The notes below the pieces were generated by a model. That model searched no databases, was not told the origin of the DNA, and was given only the letters and a program-made list of their open reading frames with translations. A program made the translations under genes and the position numbers. Positions 6,760 to 6,889 of a stretch of 6,889 bases of DNA are shown here, piece by piece (positions within the stretch are counted from its first letter, which is position 1; the number at the start of each line of letters is the position of its first letter). Origin of the DNA: Bacteroidales bacterium. GTDB lineage: Bacteria > Bacteroidota > Bacteroidia > Bacteroidales > JAOZTL01. The stretch spans positions 1 through 6,889 of the forward strand of contig JAOZTL010000171.1 in assembly GCA_029942205.1 (NCBI GenBank), read 5' to 3'.

Positions 6760-6816
6760 TCAATCGTAAAAATCAAAAACATATTGAATAGTGATTTGTG
6801 TGTAAAAATTAGCCAT
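6760..6816 (-). pseudogene. RAYT / IS200-like Y1 transposase, N-terminal remnant
   Basis: The reading frame from ATG at 6816 encodes MANFYTQITIQYVFDFYD and then TGA. The pattern MANxYTQIxIQxVF is the start of Bacteroidota IS200-like, REP-associated tyrosine transposases (Y1_Tnp), recognised from general knowledge of the family. Only about 14 residues are homologous. The sequence then diverges and stops, so the HUH motif and catalytic Tyr are absent and no activity is possible. It lies between the right arms of the nested inverted repeat, next to CCTACGG hairpins that this class of enzyme recognises. Confidence 0.7.
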
Positions 6817-6874
6817 TGTTATGATTTTTATTGTAAAAAAAAGCTTTTTTTGATGTTTTTTGGTATATTATTAG

Positions 6875-6889
6875 TTGTAAACCCCGTAG
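6875..6889. repeat. Second copy of TTGTAAACCCCG, cut by window end
   Basis: TTGTAAACCCCG at 6875-6886 repeats exactly the word at 6567-6578, 308 bases apart. At 6567 it opens the CCCCG/CGGGG hairpin, so another REP-like hairpin probably begins here and continues beyond the window. Confidence 0.5.

Larger units (their letters stand above)
6494..6861. repeat. Nested inverted-repeat element (RAYT/REP-derived, MITE-like)
   Basis: The outer arms are an exact 18-bp inverted repeat: AAAAAACATCAAAAAAAG at 6494-6511 and its complement at 6844-6861. The inner arms match at 17 of 18 positions: TCCTACGGAATTTTATTT at 6538-6555 against the complement of 6732-6749. The right side is longer because it contains a transposase gene start (6760-6816), so the left side looks like an inverted copy with that piece missing. 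The core between the inner arms holds several hairpins. The left outer arm overlaps the start of the neighbouring ORF. Confidence 0.65.

Noticed and set aside
6853..6889. Possible + strand gene start (ATGTTTTTTGGTATA...) open to the window end
   Set aside because: It lies in the right arm of the inverted repeat and mirrors the arm at 6494-6511; twelve codons are too few to support a gene.

Overview
The window looks like an accessory stretch of a Bacteroidota chromosome. It is AT-rich, has A/T-rich leaders instead of Shine-Dalgarno sites, and carries an AAA-like/PD-(D/E)XK protein of a family that is abundant in Bacteroidota. Its RsmI is short (224 aa). It also holds CCTACGG-type palindromes and the first codons of a Bacteroidota-style IS200-like (RAYT) transposase. 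One housekeeping gene, rsmI, sits among defence-type and mobile genes, most of which show visible damage.

Layout. Bases 1-418 hold no gene I can support. Bases 419-2203 (+) encode an apparently intact 594-aa AAA-like ATPase with a C-terminal PD-(D/E)XK nuclease domain. Bases 2204-2466 are non-coding, with a weak hairpin at the convergent end of rsmI. rsmI (2467-3141, -) encodes the 16S rRNA C1402 2'-O-methyltransferase. Upstream of it lie two 23-bp hairpin repeats in tandem (3155-3209). Next comes the 3' end (domains V and VI) of a group II intron on the + strand, ending at about 3413. It abuts the 3' end of a DUF262/DUF1524 (GmrSD-like) restriction gene that runs on the - strand (5397 to 3423). 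That gene is split by a small deletion in its HNH-type nuclease domain. A 76-bp gap holding an attC-like inverted repeat separates it from a very AT-rich ORF (5474-6502, -). That ORF looks like the C-terminal part of a larger helical protein, possibly of the SIR2-like type. Its start codon lies inside a nested inverted-repeat element (6494-6861), which also contains the first 18 codons of a RAYT transposase.

How it fits together. The two - strand genes (5474-6502 and 3423-5397) resemble anti-phage genes in decay. One has lost its N-terminal part at a repeat element, and the other has lost the core of its nuclease domain. The word TTAGGTGTG occurs in inverted orientation at both ends of the DUF262 gene. 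At one end it is the right side of an attC-like hairpin. At the other it directly follows the group II intron 3' end. This is what would remain if the DUF262 gene had been an integron-type cassette whose distal recombination site was hit by a group II intron of the kind that targets attC. That reading is an inference: no integrase gene is visible and the attC-like site is unusually short.
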